Source: an archaeon (GTDB lineage Archaea > Thermoproteota > Bathyarchaeia > TCS64). From it: DNA of 10,362 nt. Where the stretch lies: NCBI GenBank assembly GCA_020444005.1, contig JAHLLU010000047.1, positions 1 through 10,362 on the forward strand, written 5' to 3'. The translations under genes were made by a program, and so were the position numbers. Each line of letters opens with the position of its first letter. Within the stretch, counting starts at the first letter, position 1. The notes beneath the pieces were generated by a model, which was not told the DNA's origin, searched no databases, and was given only the letters and a program-made list of their open reading frames with translations. Of this stretch, positions 6,617 to 10,362 are shown piece after piece.

Positions 6617-7042
6617 TTAACCGCTACTTAATAGAATGGCTATGATTAGGCCGTAGATAGCTAGACCTTCACCAAGAGCGATGAATAGAAGTGACCAGAT
6701 TGATAGTTCCGGTCTCTCTATTAGCATATCAGCTCCTGCCTTCGCTGCAACCATGATACATAGTGCAGATGCGAATGCAGCTCCAATGAGTGTTAGTGAA
6801 CTGGTCAGTAAGGGCCATGCAGATTCAGGAATCATACCATCCTCACCTCCTCCAAATATTAAGACGATCATTAAAAGTATACTCACAATGATCGTAAAGC
6901 CGCCGAAAGAAGTCAGACCAGCACCCCAAGGGGTACTTTTGCCTTCCATGTCGGCAGATGCGTTAATCATTCCACCCTGAGCCATCGCATATGCTCCGGC
7001 TAGAATGGCGATCGCCACCGCAAGTGTTGCGTATTCCAACAT
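6617..7042 (-). CDS. atpK: A-type ATP synthase proteolipid (c) subunit K
   Basis: AtpK forms the membrane rotor ring that carries H+ or Na+ through the A-type ATP synthase. The 141 residues make two helical hairpins (four membrane segments, roughly 4-22, 42-63, 76-101 and 116-139). The second hairpin carries the ion-binding Glu125 in IALGEGLAIYGLI. In the first hairpin the equivalent site reads SFGGFT, with Gly48 where Glu would be. This is therefore a duplicated proteolipid with one carboxylate per four helices, as in eukaryotic V-type c subunits and Enterococcus NtpK. The third helix has no Gln at the position that helps bind Na+ in NtpK, so H+ use is more likely (aligned from memory). The start is ATG 7042, with GGTGAT eight bases upstream. 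It has its own TATA box and terminator. Subunit I is encoded upstream. Confidence 0.95.
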   Translation of the reverse strand: MLEYATLAVAIAILAGAYAMAQGGMINASADMEGKSTPWGAGLTSFGGFTIIVSILLMIVLIFGGGEDGMIPESAWPLLTSSLTLIGAAFASALCIMVAAKAGADMLIERPELSIWSLLFIALGEGLAIYGLIIAILLSSG

Positions 7043-7044
7043 TC

Positions 7045-7095
7045 TTAGACATCACCAGCTTTGATCAAAGTAAGAGTTTTTGACATCACTGTCAT
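7045..7095 (-). CDS. possible 16-codon leader ORF before atpK
   Basis: The atpK leader contains an ATG (7095) preceded two bases upstream by AGGTGAG (7104-7098), a good ribosome-binding match. The frame reads MTVMSKTLTLIKAGDV and stops with TAA two bases before the atpK ATG. The atpK ribosome-binding site GGTGAT lies inside its last codons. Translation of this short frame could therefore be coupled to atpK. Short frames arise by chance, and no homologue is known to me. Confidence 0.25.
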   Translation of the reverse strand: MTVMSKTLTLIKAGDV

Positions 7096-7128
7096 TTCTC
7101 ACCTTTTCTCTCCTTAGTCATTCTGTGT

Positions 7129-7139
7129 AAATATATATC
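7129..7139 (-). promoter_or_regulatory. TATA box of atpK
   Basis: GATATATATTT on the minus strand is the clearest TATA element in the window. It predicts transcription start near 7107 and a leader of about 65 bases before atpK. A separate strong promoter suits the proteolipid, which is needed in many copies per ATP synthase, unlike the single subunit I. Confidence 0.65.
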
Positions 7140-7150
7140 TTTTCCACTTG

Positions 7151-7173
7151 AGAAGAAAATGAAAGACAAAAAG
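7151..7173 (-). terminator. oligo-T stop after atpI
   Basis: Just downstream of the atpI stop, the minus strand is a pyrimidine-rich run with three T clusters (TTTTT, TTT, TTTT). This matches archaeal termination without a hairpin. It lies directly before the atpK TATA box, so atpI and atpK appear to be separate units, with possible read-through. Confidence 0.5.
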
Positions 7174-7186
7174 GAATATAGAGTAA

Positions 7187-9478
7187 TTACTCTGAAGTGG
7201 TTTTAGGGGCTGAGATACGGAATGGCTTGAAGCGCATTCCCTCGCCGTGGAAGAACTTGCCCATGAACTCATAGTAGAGCAGCCTGATGCTCTGTACGCT
7301 GCTTGAGACGAACTCAAAGCTCAGCGCGATAATGTTCATGATTATTATTCCACCAAGCTCACTACCGATTGCACCACCCATTGCGACGCCCGCGCTTGAT
7401 AGGCTTACGTGTGCTATGGCGAATGCTGCTACCCTGAGGAAGCTGAACATATTGGCTAAGCCCTCTACGAAGGTCATCAACAAGCCACCGATTCCTTCAC
7501 CGATTGCCTCCATTCCTCCGATACCGTGACCATGCATCAAGCTATGTACTATGGGCTCAACAAAGCTCAGTAGCATACCTGCGATCATTAGCATGAACGG
7601 CCAGTTACCTACGAGGACCATGATGTCCAAGCCTTCTGTGAACATTGTTGATGCGCTCAGATAGAGTCCTGTAATGTATAGACCCATTCCGAATCCGTGC
7701 TCTCCAATCATTCCAGCGTAGTTACCTGCCTTGAATGAGTTATATGCTCCAAGAAGAGAGCCGAAGACTAGCTCAAGTGCACCTACCAGGAAGATCAGGT
7801 TCATTAGCTGACCTGTCTGCTTCATCGGGTTTGGCATTATCGGATAGTTGAAACCAAATGGCGTTATGACATGCAGCAGATGTTCGTGACTGTCAAAAAC
7901 CCCTTGCCAATGTAGTGAATGCGCTAACCAGTGAGTGATCTCATGCTCATATAGGAATATTGAGTCATACATGAAGCCAAATATGATGGCTGCGATACCC
8001 ATTGGCACGAACAAGGCGAACAGGTACTTCATCATACCTTCCTTGTACTTGCCGTTTAGCGCTAATCCAAGCGCTAGGAACACCAGTCCTTGACCGATGT
8101 CTCCGAACATCAAACCGAACTGGAAACAGAACACTAAGACGCTGATGTAGCCGGGGTTAAGCTCCTCGGCTCCAGGCCAACCCCTGAGTCTGGTTAGTAT
8201 CCAGAGGGGCTGTAGTTTGTCTGATTTGAAGTCTTTCTCAGGTGTGGGCGCGTGGCGATCGTCCTCGTCTAGTTCCGCTACCTCAACAAAGATTCTTTCT
8301 CCTACCTCGTTCTCAACTTCTTCGACGGCTTTACGGAGTTCATTTATCTTGTTATCAGGGGTGTAGCCTTGGATTACGCTAATTACCTTGCCTCTAAGAA
8401 CATGTGTTCTCTTCCTTGAATACATCCAGACGACACGTGCATAATATGCGGTCTCGCCATAGGATTTTTTCTGCACCTGCTGTAAATCCTTTAGTTGATT
8501 TTTGTGCAATTCCTCGTTTGCCTTAATCTTAGAGTCGTACTCTTCCTTGAGGTCGGTTACACGTTTCTCGTGCTCGGACTCCATTGCCTCGATCTTTTCT
8601 CTGAGTTCCTTTTCCTCAGGAGTTTCGGACTCTGGTGGAATAGCTTCCTTCTCAAGGTTGCTGAGTCGGTTCTTGTATTTCTTTATGGCTTCCTGTCTCT
8701 TATTCTCATCCAGTACCAAGAGTACGTCGGCTGGGTCAAGAACATCAAAGATATCCCTGATATCATAAACCAAGAAGAGAGCGTCAATCCATTTCTTGCT
8801 ATCATCGTCACCAAAGACGAATAATAGACTCTCTTCCTTGTTAAGCTCAGAGACTTTTGAATAGGTATTCTGGTACCGCTTTAGGTACTCGTTCATCTGG
8901 GGGATAAAATCAGTCTTTACAACACCAACCGCGAAACAATTCTTCAACTCATCAGGCTCAAGCGCAGAAAGCGAGTCAAGCCTAGTTTTCAGTTTAAGAC
9001 GCTCTTGATACTGTGCTACCTTATCCGCGTCAATATTCTCAAGCTGTTTAATGAGTTCAGACTTTGCCTTGTTAAGGTCCTCTTCCTCTGCCTCAAGTTT
9101 GGCCTGCAACTCAGAGATTAGCTTGTTATTTTGAGCGTGGACCTCTTCTTGGCTGGTTTTGATCTTACTGATGAGGCTGTCAGCCTCCTTAATTAGCGAG
9201 TCTACCTTGCCTTCCGGGTCCCGTGCAAATTCCCTAAGTTCCTCAGTGCTTGGGGTCACCCGCGTAACTTCGTTTAAATCAAGCCCTAGGGGCTCAAGCA
9301 AGCGGGTCCGGACTCTTTGGTAGAGTTCCTTATAGTCCACCTTTTGTTCAACGGGTGCTTCTAGTCCCTCAAACTCGGTTCCAGTAACGTGCTTAAGCTG
9401 TGTTACTCTTGCTTTTCCGAGAGATTCAAGGACCAAACCCTCATACTCTGGTGGAGTAAGGATGGTGACCTTTTTCAT
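7187..9478 (-). CDS. atpI: A-type ATP synthase subunit I (a-subunit homologue)
   Basis: AtpI is the membrane stator that forms the ion half-channels beside the K ring and carries the peripheral stalk on its cytoplasmic arm. It is 763 residues from ATG 9478. Residues about 1-430 are soluble, with two long coiled-coil stretches (about 90-170 and 265-340) of the usual hairpin arm. Residues about 443-740 hold around eight membrane helices, with MFGDIGQGLVF near 457-467. The essential arginine of the family is present in FSFLRVAAFAIAHVSL (Arg682), and the C-terminus has VQSIRLLYYEFMGKFF. A TTG at 9481 would add one residue; ATG is preferred, with GGTGA (9492-9488) nine bases upstream. The external loop after the second hairpin (about 510-540) is rich in histidine, and another HSLMHGHG cluster lies near 645-652. 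The soluble ATPase subunit genes are not adjacent within the window. Confidence 0.96.
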   Translation of the reverse strand: MKKVTILTPPEYEGLVLESLGKARVTQLKHVTGTEFEGLEAPVEQKVDYKELYQRVRTRLLEPLGLDLNEVTRVTPSTEELREFARDPEGKVDSLIKEADSLISKIKTSQEEVHAQNNKLISELQAKLEAEEEDLNKAKSELIKQLENIDADKVAQYQERLKLKTRLDSLSALEPDELKNCFAVGVVKTDFIPQMNEYLKRYQNTYSKVSELNKEESLLFVFGDDDSKKWIDALFLVYDIRDIFDVLDPADVLLVLDENKRQEAIKKYKNRLSNLEKEAIPPESETPEEKELREKIEAMESEHEKRVTDLKEEYDSKIKANEELHKNQLKDLQQVQKKSYGETAYYARVVWMYSRKRTHVLRGKVISVIQGYTPDNKINELRKAVEEVENEVGERIFVEVAELDEDDRHAPTPEKDFKSDKLQPLWILTRLRGWPGAEELNPGYISVLVFCFQFGLMFGDIGQGLVFLALGLALNGKYKEGMMKYLFALFVPMGIAAIIFGFMYDSIFLYEHEITHWLAHSLHWQGVFDSHEHLLHVITPFGFNYPIMPNPMKQTGQLMNLIFLVGALELVFGSLLGAYNSFKAGNYAGMIGEHGFGMGLYITGLYLSASTMFTEGLDIMVLVGNWPFMLMIAGMLLSFVEPIVHSLMHGHGIGGMEAIGEGIGGLLMTFVEGLANMFSFLRVAAFAIAHVSLSSAGVAMGGAIGSELGGIIIMNIIALSFEFVSSSVQSIRLLYYEFMGKFFHGEGMRFKPFRISAPKTTSE

Positions 9479-9481
9479 CAA

Positions 9482-9607
9482 AGTGATTCACCTTATAGGA
9501 TTTCTTTTTGATAAAAAGGTTTCCGAATACAAAATGGCCCCTAGTAATAACTATAATTCCTATGGTAATTTCTCTACAAGTCTCATAGGGGCATGAGTAA
9601 TATTTTC
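9482..9607 (-). promoter_or_regulatory. atpI upstream region with two inverted repeats
   Basis: Two inverted repeats are visible. CTTTTT-GAT-AAAAAG (9504-9518) is perfect and coincides with the best TATA-like stretch (minus strand CCTTTTTATC). GCCCCTA (9537-9543) pairs with TAGGGGC (9586-9592) across a 42-base spacer. The first may be the promoter or an operator for atpI. The second lies just after the upstream gene and could fold at the 3' end of its transcript. Nothing coding is seen. Confidence 0.35.
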
Positions 9608-9952
9608 TCATTCATCCTCTACAGGAAGAACACGCTTTTCTTCTGGAGTAAGCACTTCACTAGAGTCAACAACCATAGGGTCAACAGGTACTCGTTCTGA
9701 GGTTTCCTCTTTTTCCTTTGGCTTCTTCTTGGCGAGCTTTTCGACTCTTTTCATCCAGAAAAACATAGTCATTATGTACTGTACAGCTACGAATAGAATT
9801 ACTCCAAGGACTACTATCATATTATCCGGTTTCTTATAGATGATTAAACCAGCTGCAATAGCCATACCAAACACAGGTACCCCAAGCATAGCTAGGACAA
9901 AGCTCCGGTTCTTGTGTAGAATATCAGCTAGGCTGAGTTTCTCATCACTCAT
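9608..9952 (-). CDS. two-helix membrane protein of unknown function
   Basis: I do not recognise this 114-residue protein. It has a short N-terminal segment (MSDEKLSLADILHKNR), two hydrophobic helices (about 17-39 and 45-67) joined by a basic turn (YKKPDN), then a strongly basic stretch (KRVEKLAKKKPKEKEE) and an acidic C-terminal tail ending PVEDE. Positive residues after both helices suggest that both ends face the cytoplasm or that the basic tail does. There is no signal peptidase site and no catalytic motif. The start is ATG 9952; no ribosome-binding site is evident. It lies 52 bases after the CBS gene and 126 bases before atpI on the same strand, so a role in ATP synthase assembly is possible but rests on position alone. 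Confidence 0.75.
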   Translation of the reverse strand: MSDEKLSLADILHKNRSFVLAMLGVPVFGMAIAAGLIIYKKPDNMIVVLGVILFVAVQYIMTMFFWMKRVEKLAKKKPKEKEETSERVPVDPMVVDSSEVLTPEEKRVLPVEDE

Positions 9953-10004
9953 ATCGAGGCTAAGATGGGGCGTAGGTGGAAAAAGGTTACTTTTTTGAGC
10001 TTTG

Positions 10005-10362
10005 TTATGGTCTGCGGAGCAGTGAACTGAACTGTGTAAGTGAGCATAAAGTTACTGCCCGCACTAGGTCGCCCTCGGAAACAATGCCTACATATTTTGA
10101 ATCGCTAGAAAGCAGGACTTGATTAATATCTTGGTCACGGATGTATCGCATTGCATCAAGTATTGGGGTACTTGCTTCTATGCTGATTAACGGTGTGGAC
10201 ATGACTGAACCTGCGGTGGTTTCGCGGGGATCTTGGTATGCAACTATTACTCTTTTAATCATGTCTGAACGGGTTATGATTCCCTTTGGTTCTCCATTTT
10301 CTGTTACTATTATACTCCCGATCTTGTTATCGATCATCTTTTGAGCTGCTTCAGAGACGAAA
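10005..10362 (-). CDS. CBS-domain protein, partial (5' end beyond right edge)
   Basis: CBS pairs bind adenosine nucleotides and often regulate enzymes, channels or transcription. The visible 119 codons hold most of a tandem pair. The end of the first CBS motif reads VSEAAQKMIDNKIGSIIVT, then GIITRSDMIKRVI. The second has VMSTPLISIEASTPILDAMR and then VLLSSDSKYVGIVSEGDLVR. The frame stays open to the right edge, so the ATG at 10337, which falls in the middle of the first CBS helix, is not the start. The protein ends soon after the second CBS (FSSLLRRP), so any other domain would be N-terminal and outside the window. A stand-alone CBS-pair protein is the simplest reading. What it senses or controls cannot be told. 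Confidence 0.9.
   Translation of the reverse strand, partial: FVSEAAQKMIDNKIGSIIVTENGEPKGIITRSDMIKRVIVAYQDPRETTAGSVMSTPLISIEASTPILDAMRYIRDQDINQVLLSSDSKYVGIVSEGDLVRAVTLCSLTQFSSLLRRP

Noticed and set aside
8495..8824. Overlapping plus-strand frames opposite the AtpI coiled coil
   Set aside because: They mirror the repetitive charged codons of the coiled coil (Leu/Ser/Phe-rich shadow) and have no start signals.

Overview
The window reads as a chromosomal segment of an archaeon. The evidence is an A-type (archaeal/vacuolar-like) ATP synthase pair (subunit I and proteolipid K), a split purS-purL-purQ FGAM synthase, a GatA with the archaeal-looking ESTGGSISCPAS active-site block, TATA-box promoters about 25-30 bases before genes, one apparently leaderless gene, and oligo-T gene ends. 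Several starts are TTG or GTG, with GGAGG/GGTGA ribosome-binding sites. The lineage cannot be fixed from the sequence alone. An Asgard/Thorarchaeota-like or other moderate-GC archaeon is only a guess. There are no mobile elements, CRISPR arrays, tRNAs or rRNAs.

Layout, left to right. (1) 1-991, minus: gatC-gatA, tRNA amidotransferase subunits with a 4-base overlap; gatA runs off the left edge. (2) 1137-1409, plus: the only plus-strand gene, a small helical protein of unknown function with a leaderless-type promoter, divergent from gatC and convergent with purF. (3) 1555-6458, minus: purine genes. purS-purL-purQ are translationally coupled by 1- and 4-base overlaps. purF follows after an 85-base gap with its own TATA-like box and a repeat-rich leader. 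(4) 6617-9478, minus: atpK and atpI, each with its own promoter/terminator signals; the soluble ATPase subunits are not here. (5) 9608-10362, minus: a two-helix membrane protein of unknown function and a CBS-domain protein cut by the right edge.

The genes serve de novo purine synthesis (PurF step 1; PurSQL step 4), energy coupling (AtpI/AtpK membrane rotor-stator) and tRNA charging (GatCA). The most notable observation is the PurF. Its phosphoribosyltransferase domain and four Fe-S cysteines look intact, but the N-terminal glutaminase domain has lost the catalytic cysteine (Gln instead) and the other glutamine-binding motifs. It looks like a glutaminase-dead PurF, which raises the question of where its ammonia comes from, or whether it has been repurposed. 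Smaller points are helically phased GCAT repeats and a palindrome upstream of purF, a 16-codon leader ORF in front of atpK, and a histidine-rich external loop in AtpI.
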